NCBI RefSeq assembly: GCF_937616625.2
Contig: NC_065572.1
Coordinates: forward strand, 36,979,653 to 37,043,652
Source: Mercurialis annua
Lineage: Eukaryota > Streptophyta > Magnoliopsida > Malpighiales > Euphorbiaceae
Length of the DNA stretch: 64,000 nucleotides
Direction of reading: 5' to 3'
Below the pieces are notes generated by a model. It saw only the letters and a program-made list of their open reading frames with translations. It did not search any database and was not told where the DNA came from. Position 1 is the first letter of the stretch. Every line of letters starts with the position of its first letter. Shown here piece by piece: positions 27,814-37,135 of this stretch. Made by a program: the position numbers and the translations under genes.

Positions 27814-29223
27814 GGTGGAAACGCTTGGATTTGTTTCGTAACGTTTGTAAACGTTTGACTTATATTGCTAAAAAGGTTAAACGCTTAGTTTTGTTGCGGA
27901 ACGTTTGGCTTAAATAGCTGAAAATGTGAAACGTTTGGATTTGTTTCGTAACGTTTGTAAACATGTGGCTTCAATTTCTAAAAAAGTGAAACGTTTGGAT
28001 TTGTTTCGTAACGTTTGTAAACGTTTGGCTTAGATTGCTAAAAACGTTAAACGTTTGGATTTGTTTCCTAATGTTTTAAACGTTTTGTTTAAATCGCTAA
28101 AATGGGGAAACGTTTGAATTTGATTCGTAACATTTGTTAACGTTAGGCTAATATCGCTAAAAAGGTGAAACGTTTGGATTTGTTTTATAACGTTTGTAAA
28201 CGTTCGACTTAATTCGCTAAAAAGGTGAAACATTTGAATTTGTTTCGTAATGTTTATAAACGTTTGACTGAAATTGCTAAAAAGGTGGAAACGCTTGGAT
28301 TTGTTACGTAATGTTTGTAAACGTTTGGCTTATATTGCTAAAAAGGTTAAACGCTTAGTTTTGTTGTGGAACGTTTGGCTTAAATAGCTGAAAATGTGAA
28401 ACGTTTTGATTTATTTCGTAACGTTTGTAAACGTTTGGCTTCAATTTCTAAAAAGGTGAAACGTTTGGATTTGTTTCGTAACGTTTGTAAACGTTTGGCT
28501 TAAATTGCTAAAAACGTTAAACGTTTGGATTTGTTTCCTAACGTTTTAAACGTTTTGTTTAAATCGCCAAAATGGGGAAACGTTTGAATTTGATTCGTAA
28601 CATTTGTAAATGTTAGGCTAAAATCGCTAAAAAGGTGAAACGTTTGGTTTTGTTTTATAACGTTTGTAAACGTTCGACTTAATTCGCTAAAAAGGTTAAA
28701 CATTTGAATTTGTTTCGTAATGTTTATAAACGTTTGACTTAAATTTCTAAAAAGGTGGAAACGCTTGGATTTGTTACGTAACGTTTGTAAACGTTTGGCT
28801 TATATTGCTAAAAAGGTTAAACGCTTAGTTTTGTTGCGTAACGTTTGGCTTAAATAGCTGAAAATGTGAAACGTTTGGATTTGTTTCGTAACGTTTGTAA
28901 ACATTTGGCTTCAATTTCTAAAAAGGGGAAACGTTTGGATTTGTTTCGTAACGTTTGTAAACGTTTGGCTTAAATTGTTAAAAACGCGAAGCGTTTGAAT
29001 TTGTTTCTTAACGTTTTGAACGTTTTGTTTAAATCGCTAAAATGGGAAAACGTTTGAATTTGATTCGTAACATTTGTAAACGTTAGGCTAAAATCGCTAA
29101 AAAATGTGAAACGTTTGGTTTTGTTTTATAACGTTTGTAAACGTTCGGATTAATTCACTAAAAAGGTGAAACATTTGAATTTTTTTCGTAATGTTTATAA
29201 ACGTTTGACTTAAATTGCTAAAA
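27814..29223. repeat. 470-bp local HOR, three copies
   Basis: The marker GGTGGAAACGCTTGG recurs at 27814, 28284 and 28754, a constant 470 bp, followed each time by the same order of variants (TTAAACGCTTAGTTTTGTTG, AAATAGCTGAAAATGTG). The copies differ moderately, so this small amplification is older than the HORs to the left. Confidence 0.85.
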
Positions 29224-31565
29224 AGGTGAAACGCTTGGATTTGTTTCGTAACGTTTGTAAACGTTTGGCTTAAATTGCTAAAAACGTGAAACATTTTGAT
29301 TTGTTTCTTGATGTTTGTAAACTTTTGGCTTAAATTGCTAAATATGAGACGTTTGGATTTTTTTGTAACGTTTGTAACCGTTTGGCTTACATTACTAAAA
29401 AGGTGAAACGTTTGGATTTGTTTCGTAATGTTTATAAACATTTGGCTTAAATTGCTATGAACAAGAAACGTTTGGCTTAAATTGCTATGGACAAGACACA
29501 TTTGGATTTGTTTCGTAGTGTTTGTAAACGTTTGCCTTCAATCACAAATAAGGTGAAAGGTTTGGTTATTTCGTAACGTTTGTAAACGTTTGGCTTAAAT
29601 TGCTAATAAGGTGAAACGCTTGGATTTTTTTCATATCGGTTGTAAACGTTCGGCTTAAATTGAAACGTTTGGATTTGTTTAATAACGTTTGTAAACGTTT
29701 GGCTTAAATTGCTAAAAAGGTAAAACGTTTGATTTTGTTTTGTAACGTTTGTAAACGTTTGGCTAAAATAGAAAACAAGGTAAAGCGTTTAGATTTATTT
29801 CGTAATGTTTGTAAACGTTTGGAATAAATTTCTAAAAAGGTGAAACGTTTTGATTTGTTTCGTAATGTTTATAAACGTTTAGCTTAAATTGCTGAAAACG
29901 GGAAACGTTTGGATTTGTTTCCTAGCGTTTGTAAACGTTTGGCTTAAATCGCTAAAAAGGTGAAAGGTTTGGTTTATTTTGTAACGTTTGTGAACGTTTG
30001 GCTTAAATCGCTAAAAGGCGAAACGTTTGGTTTTGTTTCGTAACATTTGTAAAGTTTGGCTTATATCGCTAAAAAGGTGAAACGTTTTGTTTTGTTTCGT
30101 AACATTTGTAAACGTTTCGATTTGTTTCGTAACGTTTTAAATGTTTGGTTTTGTTTCATATCATTTTTAAACGTTTGGCTTCAATCGTTTAAAAGGTGAA
30201 ATGTTTGTTTTTGTTTTGTAATTTTTGTAAACATTTGGCTTATATCGCTAAAAAGGGGAAAAGTTTGGATTTGTTTCGTAACGTTTGTAAACGTTTGGGT
30301 TTAATCGCTAAAAAGGTGAAACATTTGGATTTGTTTCGTAGCGTTTCTAAATGATTGGCATAAATCGCTAAAATGTGAAACATTTGGATTTGCAAACGTT
30401 TGGCCTAAATCGCTAAAAAGACGAAACCTTTGGATTTGTTTCGCAACGTCTGTAGACGTTTGGCTTAATTCGCTAAAAAGGTGAAACGTTTGGATTTGTT
30501 TCGTAACGTTTGCCAACGTTTGGCTTAAATTGCTAAAAATGTGAAAAGTTTGGATTTGTTTCATAATGTTTGTAAATGTTTGGCTTCATTCGCTAAAAAG
30601 ATGAAACGTTTTGGATTTGCATCGTAACGTTTTAAATGTTCGGCTTAAATCGCTAAAATGGGGAAAAGTTTGAATTTGTTTCGTAACGTTTGTAAATGTT
30701 TGGCTAAATTCGCTAAAAAGGTGAAACGTTTGGTTTTGTTTTGTAACGTTTGTAAACGTTCACCTTAAATTGCTCAAAAGGTGAAACGTTTAGATTTTTT
30801 TAGTAACGTTTGTAAACGTTTGACTTAAATTGCTAAAAAGGTGAAACGCCTGGATTTGTTTCGTAACGTTTGTAAATGTTTGTCTAAAATCGCTAAAAAG
30901 GTGAAACATTTTGTTTTGTTTCATAACGTTTGTAAATGTTTGGCTTAAATCGCTAAAAAGGTGAAACGTTTGGTTTTGTTTCGTAACGTTTGTAAATGTT
31001 TGGCTTAAATCGCTAAAAAGGTGAAACGTTTGGTTTTGTTTCGTAATGTTTGTAAATGTTTGGCTTAAATCGCTAAAAAGGTGAAACGTTTTGTTTTGTT
31101 TCATAAAATATGTAAACGTTTCGATTTGTTTCGTAACGTTTTAAACGTTTGGTTTTATTTCGTAACGTTTGTAAACGTTCGGCTTAAATCGCTAAAGAGG
31201 TCAAATGTTTGTTTTTCTTTGGTAATTTTTGTAAACGTTGGCTTATATCGCTAAAAAGGGGAAACGTTTGGATTTGTTTCCTAACGTTTGTAAATGTTTG
31301 GGTTCAATCGCTAAGAAGTTGAAACGTTTAGATTTGTTTCGTAGCGTTTGTAAACGTCTGGCTTAAATCGCTAAATATGTGAAACGTTTGGTTTTCTTCC
31401 GTAACCTTAGTAAACGTTTGGCTTAAATTGCTAAAAAGGTGAAACGCTTGGATTTGTTTCGTAACGTTTGTTGTAACGTTTGGTTTTGTTTCGTAATGTT
31501 TGTAAATATTTGGCTTAAATATCTATAAAGGTGAAACGCTTGGATTTGTTTCGTTACGATTGTAA

Positions 31566-31632
31566 ACGTTTACAAACGTTACGAAACAAATCCAAGCATT
31601 TCACCTTTTTAGCCATTTAAGCCGAACGTTTG
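31566..31632 (-). repeat. Single inverted satellite monomer
   Basis: Here the monomer reads on the opposite strand: CGTTACGAAACAAATCCAAG followed by CACCTTTTTAGCCATTTAAG, the complement of the usual order. Both ends lie at the palindrome AAACGTTT, so inversion or strand switching at these palindromes is the simplest explanation. It is the only inverted monomer I noticed. Confidence 0.9.
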
Positions 31633-32058
31633 TAAACATTTTGCATAAATTGCTAAAAAGGTGAAACGTTTGGTTTTGTTCCATTACGTTTGTAAACGTT
31701 TGTCTTCAATCGAGTAAAAGGTGAAATGTTTGGATTTGTTTCGTAACCTTTGTAAATGTTTGGCATAAATTGCTAAAAAGGTTAAACGCTTGGATTTGTT
31801 TCGTAACGTTTGTAAAGGTTTGGCTTAAATCGCTGAAAAGGTGTAACGTTTGGTTTTGTTTCGTAACGTTTGTAAATGTTTGGCTTAAATATCTATAAAG
31901 TTAAAACGCTTGGATTTGTTTCGTAACATTTGGCTTAAATTTCTGAAAAAGGTGGAAACGCTTGGATTTGTTTCGTAATGTTTGTAAACGTTTGGCTTAA
32001 ATTGCCAAAAAGGTGGACCACTTGGTTTTGTTTCGTAACGTTTGTAAACGTTTGGCTT

Positions 32059-32063
32059 ATATT
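32059..32063. repeat. TSD ATATT of solo LTR D, left
   Basis: ATATT directly precedes TGTCACGACCC and is repeated right after the other end of D at 44060-44064. Removing D and one copy restores a continuous satellite monomer. Confidence 0.95.
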
Positions 32064-32727
32064 TGTCACGACCCAAATTCATGAATTGTGACCAGCGCTA
32101 GGGTATGGGTATGGTTGTACCAAAACCCGTAGCAAGCCTTGCGGAAATCAAATAAACATTCAAACCTGCAGAAACTGCTCGGGGGCAACCGAGACTCCAA
32201 CCTAAGTCTAGCAATTTATAATACAGTTCTAATATAAATAACTTAAGTATCTGAAACATTCCACAACGTGCCTTAAATATAATAATAAAATATTCCAGTG
32301 TAAATATGCTAATAATAAATAATCGGTTTAATCGACAATCCCAATGCAATAACAAATGTAATATATAAACTAGTTCTACTGCGGTTTAAGAGTTTGAAAA
32401 CAGAAACTAGTTTAATAACATAAAAACATCTGAAGAATCAAAAGAATCGGAGTGGACCAGCTTTCAAATCATAAACCTGGAAAATTTGGGAAAACAACGG
32501 GGTCAGATATACTAAGATTAGTTCGCAATACTATTTACATTTATTAAGTTTAAAACCCTTAAATCAAAACAGTTTATACTAATATAGTATGATTATGGAA
32601 AACAGTATTGAAATGATACCAGCGTAAGTATGACATAGCATACCGATAAACCCAGAGTGGACGGGAACAAATCCTCGTCATATAAATATACCAGCGTAAG
32701 CAAGACTTTAGTCTGCCATTTCCCAGA

Positions 32728-32732
32728 GTACT
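32728..32732. repeat. TSD GTACT of element C, left
   Basis: GTACT just before the 5' LTR of C is repeated at 41926-41930. The uninterrupted target (CAGAGTACTTACCGG) can be read in the homologous LTR of A near 45691. Confidence 0.97.
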
Positions 32733-33176
32733 TGTAATACCCCAAAATATTTAATTATTTAATTGGACCACGTGTCCATTTTGGATTTGCGAGAATGGCA
32801 AAATCGGAAAGTTTTCCGATAAATAAGTTTTAATAGGTTGGTTTTGGAAAATTAATTATGAGAAAATTAAGGTTATATTTTAATTGTAAAGACAGAATTG
32901 GAATTGAAAAGAAAAATGTCAAAAAAAGCCCAAAATAAAGTGCAGGGACCAAAGTGGTAATTTAGGCACTTTGTGTCGAAAATGGAACATTTGGATTTTG
33001 ACGGGAAAGTATTAATATCGGGTTTCGTATTATTTACTGGATATAAATAATACGTATAAGTTATAATAAAAGGATTTATCGATTTAGTTATGGACTAAAT
33101 CGTACAAAACAAAAGTTTAAACGATAAATGGCAAGAAACAAAAAGGACAAGGACAAAAATGGCACTTTAGCCAAAT

Positions 33177-33184
33177 TATATAAG
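33177..33184 (+). promoter_or_regulatory. TATA box of the C 5' LTR
   Basis: TATATAAG in a block conserved at the same place in LTR E (minus, 50168-50175) and in both B LTRs (minus, 55964-55971 and 62797-62804). Transcription would begin about 30 bp downstream, leaving about 150 nt before the predicted splice donor. Inferred from motif and conservation. Confidence 0.6.
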
Positions 33185-33557
33185 AAAGAAAGATATGAAT
33201 CAGAGAGGGAGCAGAAGGATCGAGAGAAATGGAGGAAAATATTGACGATACCGTCGTTTCGCCGCCGTTTCGCCGCTCGACGTCCGATTCGAGTGATTTT
33301 CGCGGCGATTTCTTCAGAATAGAAGCCTCTATTAACCCTAAGCATCAAATCAAGGTAATAGGTCGGTTTTTAGCTTGAAAATGATGAGTTTATGGCTGTT
33401 TTGGTGAGATTACGTTTTAGGATTGAATTTGACGTTTTTGGATCGTTTATAACGTTTAAGTAAAAACCAAGATATGGGTTTTGTGTGTTAAAATGAAGTA
33501 AGCATGTCGGGATGGACAAAAAGCCCCGAAAAACGACTTTCCGGGGGGCTGTCAAGG

Positions 33558-33646
33558 GTGTGCGTTCGCACACATTGAGTGTGCGTTCGCACACTCCTTG
33601 AATTTTAGGGTGTGCGTTCGCACACTCACTGTGTGCGTTCGCACAC
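33558..33646 (+). repeat. Hairpin array, four copies of GTGTGCGTTCGCACAC
   Basis: Four 16-bp inverted repeats (33558, 33579, 33610, 33631), each with 7-bp arms GTGTGCG/CGCACAC around TT. They are CpG-rich in an AT-rich LTR. The same hairpin recurs in the 3' LTR, in LTR E (four copies) and in the B LTRs (nine and ten copies). Confidence 0.95.
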
Positions 33647-33779
33647 TACCCTAAACTTGACAGATTGAAAATCCCAACAGTCAGTTTATAGATTTGCCTC
33701 TTAGGAACGCGTCTGTCAAATTTCAGCTCGATCCAACTGTTCAATTGGGAGAGATCGTCGTTTTACTAAACAGTGTCAA

Positions 33780-33801
33780 TGTGCAGGCAGCACCTGCACA
33801 T
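33780..33801 (+). repeat. Inverted repeat GTGCAGGCAGCACCTGCAC
   Basis: Short palindromic stretch in the LTR intron of C. It recurs in the 3' LTR and, as GCGCAGGTGCTGCCTGCAC, in LTR E near 49559. Role unknown. Confidence 0.75.
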
Positions 33802-35058
33802 TGCCTTGAAAACTCCTTAAAACTTCATCGGAATGAAACTAAACCCTAAAACTTAAAAGTATTATACGTATAGGAATACGAGATTAACGTCTAATCATTA
33901 AACGTTAATTATTTATCAGACGTGTCAGCAAGCAGAGAGATCAGTAGACGTGGGATAGCAAGGGCATATCATTTCATCGACCACATTATTGATTGGATTG
34001 CGGTCACTGTGAGTTGCACTTTACTTTCGTGTATTATATATATAAAGTCATTTTATATTGATATGTATACTGTTTTTACACATCGCATGTTAGATGATTT
34101 GATTAAATATTATATGTTTCTATCAAATGTATATACGAGAACTAGTATGCGATCCGAAGAAACTAGCTACCTATTGGGTGTCAATAGGCTGTGTGATCAC
34201 CAATATTGAGTCAGTCTAGTGTGTTTGCATTTGAGAAATGATTGGATATGTATGATATGATATGAATTCGATACGAGAGTGAACTCGGCTACGGTGTAAC
34301 CTGGAAGTCCCCGTATCTAGTGGGCTGGGCCCACCAGTGAGTTGGACTCACAACTTGAGATTTATGATTGGGTTGAACGATATATGATTATTCGAGAGAT
34401 GTGTCGCATGCTAGGATATTAGTTTCGTACGGATCAAATACATGTTTATATGTTTTATATTATTGTTTTCTTGAGATGCGATGCTATGTTTTTAAATTAA
34501 TACCGTTAGTAAAATGCAACCTCACTCAGTATTTTCCCAAATACTGACCCCTCACCTTTGATGTCTTTCAGGTACTTAGTATGTGGACCTAGCTAGAGGC
34601 CAATTTTGAAGTCCAGAAGTCAGTTGTATATGTTTAGTATCTGACTTCTGTGAATGCTACAGTAGTGGTCCCGTTTTGACAGAGTCGTAGCCTAGACAGC
34701 AGTACATTTTGAGTGTACATATTACTTGCTATCCTGTTTATATGTTTTTGTAGGCTACGTGTTTTATATGTTGTGCACGGCACCAGATGCCGGTGATATG
34801 TTGGATACACTAACCGATGGATATAGTACCGCGAGGCCAGTTCGTACAGGGTACGGTAACTAGAGCCCGCGAGGTTTTCGAACAGTTAGTGTAAATGTTT
34901 GTGTATACGTTATGTATACTTAGCTTCCGTTGTTTACTGTTGTTTGTTTATTATTTGCGAAAAATTAATAGTGGTTTGAGGCTTGCTACGGGTTCCGGAG
35001 CTACCACTCCCGTTCCCTAGCGCCGGTTGCGGCTCAATATTTTGGGTCGTGACAATGT

Positions 35059-35070
35059 TGGTATCAGAGC
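35059..35070 (+). other. Primer-binding site of C (initiator tRNA-Met)
   Basis: TGGTATCAGAGC four bases after the 5' LTR, complementary to the 3' end of plant initiator tRNA-Met, the usual primer of many plant Ty3/Gypsy and Ty1/Copia elements. It fixes the forward orientation of C. Confidence 0.97.
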
Positions 35071-35138
35071 AGTTGATCCAGTTACCACTGCAAGTTTGTT
35101 TTGATAATTGTTTGAGAGCAGTTGGTCCAGTTACCACT
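35067..35138 (+). repeat. Duplicated stem-loop after the PBS
   Basis: A block of about 25 bp, GAGCAGTTGATCCAGTTACC plus ACTGC, occurs twice about 47 bp apart, the first overlapping the PBS. GCAG-TGGT can pair with ACCA-CTGC, so each copy can form a stem. The arrangement is conserved in B, both at 60660-60744 and at 53806-53890. Confidence 0.75.
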
Positions 35139-35182
35139 GCTAATTTGTTTTGGATGTCTGTGTGAATTGTGAAACTTTGTCA

Positions 35183-35511
35183 GTAAGTAAACCTAGGAAC
35201 TACTGCAGCAAGAGAGTCAAACCTTAGTTGTTTGTATTTGATTGATATGTGTATCATTAGTAAGTTCCATAACGCGCACGAACGCAGATAGTTAAGCGTA
35301 TAAAATGGTTAAATGTTTGCAAATGTGAGCGGCTAAGGCAACTAAGTGTTTATTACTTGTGCAAGGGGTATTCAGTGATTACGTATTTGCGAATTACATA
35401 CAGATTGATTTAATGTTAAATGTTTATAGTACCTTATAAGTTGATATTGAAGTTAAGCAAGGAAAAAGAGGGCTCATATGGTCGCTGGCGTTTGTAACTG
35501 TTTCTTTTTAG
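35183..35511 (+). other. Predicted leader intron before gag in C
   Basis: Donor TTTGTCA|GTAAGTAA at 35183 and acceptor GTTTCTTTTTAG ending at 35511, two bases before the gag ATG at 35513. The matching signals in B are TTTGTCA|GTGAGTATA and a T-rich tract ending CAG. Length 329 nt. Inferred from conserved motifs. Confidence 0.55.
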
Positions 35512-35512
35512 C

Positions 35513-36411
35513 ATGTCTGGGCAAAATGGAGCTTAGTTACATGCAGCAGAGGAACGGGAGGAAGCACCTCCTATCTGTCAAGATGGATTTCATAACGAAA
35601 TAGACGGACCATCTGAAGTCCATCAGAATGGATTCCACATAGATATTGGGAGATCATCTGAGATATATCAGAATGGTTTCATGTCAGTATCAGAAATTGG
35701 TAGTTCTTTTAGGGTTAGAGGTATAACTCACTTGCTTGAAATGGAGTACAGTAAAGAAAGTGAGGAAGATCCCGAGGAATATCCAGAGGAGAATCTAGAG
35801 GAAGAATCAGAAGAAGTTCCTCCAGAGGAGGACTTTAAAGAAGAAGAGTTATCAGATGAGTGAGACGTCGAGGAGTATCGGAGTTAACATTTCTGGTTCA
35901 ATTTATGGAGGTATCGCAATTTGAGAGAAGATGGAGGGCTAGTAAATGGCCAGGCACAAGTGGTTTTGAATCAGGTTAGGAGGCAAATGCGCTCCTTTTC
36001 TAAAAGAATACTACCAATGGGATTGTATTCCTCTGACTTTCTGCGCATGGACAAAAAGTTCCAGACCTTAATGAAGATAATAGGACGATTAACCGTAGAT
36101 ACGTTAGGGGTTTGAGACTCGAATTTGATGAGCTATATGAGTATGTTCACGAGCACTTTGGGATGCTCACTATGATGGCCCGTAAGATCGAGGCTGACCG
36201 CGAGTGGAATGACAATTATGTTCGACCCTACTTTTTCAGACTTGCGTTTTATCCAGATTATACTAGTTGATCCTCTGTTATTAGGACTAACCCCCACTCC
36301 GTGCATAGAAGTGGAGGCAATTCCAGTAGAAGAGTTAAGGGTCGACACACTGGAATAGCTATTAGGAAACCTAGCGTTCCACATCAGGCACCCTTAGGTA
36401 TAAATGATTAA
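35513..36411 (+). pseudogene. Broken gag-like gene of C
   Basis: Corresponds along its length to the intact gag-like gene of B (59233-60222). It starts with the same MSGQN residues but has a stop at codon 8 (35534-35536), another stop at 35861-35863 after the acidic stretch, a stop soon after near 35886, a frameshift near 36046-36055 inside the motif around NQVRRQMRSFS, and a further stop near 36268. Recognisable remains are the QNGF repeats, the Glu-rich tract and the NQVRRQMRSFS and FDELYEY segments. It cannot encode a full protein. The upstream acceptor and downstream context match B. Confidence 0.85.
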
Positions 36412-36693
36412 TATGCTTTGAGTATTTGTGTTTATATGTTGCATTGTTGTGTATATGTTTACTGCATGCATGATAGAGCATAACGAGTAGAATGTACCTA
36501 TAGGATAATACCTCAGATAAGTAGGGCCTATAGGAAGCGATATTGACAATCACGTGCTTAAGAAATGAATATATAAACATAATTTGCAACAGCAATCATA
36601 TAATAAACGATAAATAATACATTTATCGCGAATGTAATTCTTGTATTACGTTCTAGAAGTTGTGAAGAAAGAGATGGGTTACCAACAGGGAAT

Positions 36694-36708
36694 CGATGTG
36701 AAACATCG
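36694..36708 (+). other. Conserved hairpin CGATGT-GAA-ACATCG
   Basis: Perfect 6-bp stem with a 3-base loop, followed by GTACCTGCGTTT. The identical hairpin and flank occur in B at 58964-58978 (minus). It lies 39 nt after the possible acceptor TACGTTCTAG. Confidence 0.8.
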
Positions 36709-37115
36709 GTACCTGCGTTTGTAGAGGACATGGTACAGAGTGTTAAAGAAGTGGTTGTGGTGATTACAGCAGTAGAAAATGTTGAATTAAATTAAGTTAT
36801 CGGAGATATGGAGAAAGAATTGATGTGATAGGAGAATAGTCAGGAAAATGACAGAAGGTGACAGCAATACAAAAAATTTAAAATATACCCAATAAGTATA
36901 AAGAAAGCTGTTAATAGTCGCAGAGTGTACAATCTAGAGTAACTTACGATTTTATGAAAAATTTTAAGATTTTTCAAAATACAATTGTGCTCAGACATCG
37001 CATATGACATTGCATAATCACGATAGGAATGCATAAGAAAATCATTTTCTAAATGTAGATCATGCATCATATCTTTACAATGATAAAGAAAAATGCGATT
37101 TTGAGCAACTCTTTG

Positions 37116-37135
37116 GTGATGAGAGGTGTCATCAC
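37116..37135 (+). other. Conserved hairpin GTGATGA-N6-TCATCAC
   Basis: Perfect 7-bp stem. The arms are identical in B (58516-58535) while the loop sequence differs (GAGGTG here), suggesting the stem rather than the loop is kept. Confidence 0.78.

Larger units (their letters stand above)
1..32063. repeat. 60-bp tandem satellite array
   Basis: About 530 head-to-tail copies of an AT-rich 60-bp monomer; three nearly identical successive copies can be read at 30901-31080. Each consensus monomer holds three AACGTT palindromes in the contexts GTAACGTTTG, TAAACGTTTG and GAAACGTTTG, plus the landmarks GGCTTAAATCGCTAAAAAGG and GTTTCGTAAC. Common variants are CpG to TpG/CpA changes and a GGATTTG/GGTTTTG alternation. 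Because 60 is divisible by three, the minus strand shows short open frames of a 20-residue repeat; these follow from the period and are not credible genes. The array runs off the left edge and is ended on the right by insertion of solo LTR D. Function is unknown; a centromeric or heterochromatic role is inference only. Confidence 0.98.
26188..32063. repeat. Diverged monomeric satellite at the array edge
   Basis: The 60-bp monomers continue in the same orientation but differ from each other by many substitutions and small indels, and the long HOR order disappears. This is the pattern expected at the ageing flank of an array that is homogenised from inside. The longest open minus-strand frame of the array (134 codons, 29097-29501) lies here by chance. 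Confidence 0.9.
33355..34571 (+). other. Predicted intron in the C 5' LTR
   Basis: Donor ATCAAG|GTAATAGG at 33355; branch motif TACTGAC at 34542-34548 (A at 34547); acceptor GATGTCTTTCAG ending at 34571, 24 nt from the branch A. Length 1217 nt. All three signals are kept in the 3' LTR copy and, with changes around them, in LTRs B and E. The hairpin array lies inside. Confidence 0.6.
32733..35054 (+). repeat. 5' LTR of element C
   Basis: Begins TGTAATACCCC and ends GGGTCGTGACA. It holds a TATA box, a predicted intron with an array of four hairpins, and a terminal module GGCTTGCTACGGGTT shared with all LTRs in the window. Short open frames inside (33128-33322, 33922-34209) recur only because the LTR is duplicated. 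Confidence 0.97.

Noticed and set aside
27276..29501. Minus-strand open frames of 60-134 codons with a 20-residue repeat (FTNVTKQ, FHLFSDLSQT types) through the satellite
   Set aside because: A 60-bp period keeps one frame open wherever monomers lack indels. Frames end at random monomers, have no conserved start and no supporting signals, and appear on both strands. A translated satellite RNA is not excluded but nothing supports it.
1..32063. CENP-B-box-like motif at GTTTCGTAACG
   Set aside because: Only the TTCG core matches; the CGGG half is absent, and plants are not known to use this box in the same way.
33128..33322. Small basic reading frame starting MARNKKDKDK in both LTRs of C (also 39999-40229)
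   Set aside because: It overlaps the TATA box and predicted transcription start, and it ends differently in the two LTRs (stop at 33322 only). It is not preserved in LTRs B and E.
33922..34209. 95-codon frame starting MSASRE, identical in length in both LTRs of C
   Set aside because: Preserved only because the LTR copies are recent duplicates; it lies in the predicted intron and is not open in B or E.
36393..36655. Possible third intron at the end of gag (donor near 36396, acceptor TACGTTCTAG near 36655)
   Set aside because: Acceptor is similar in B and C but the donor is weak in C and no conserved coding exon follows, so I did not list it as a feature.
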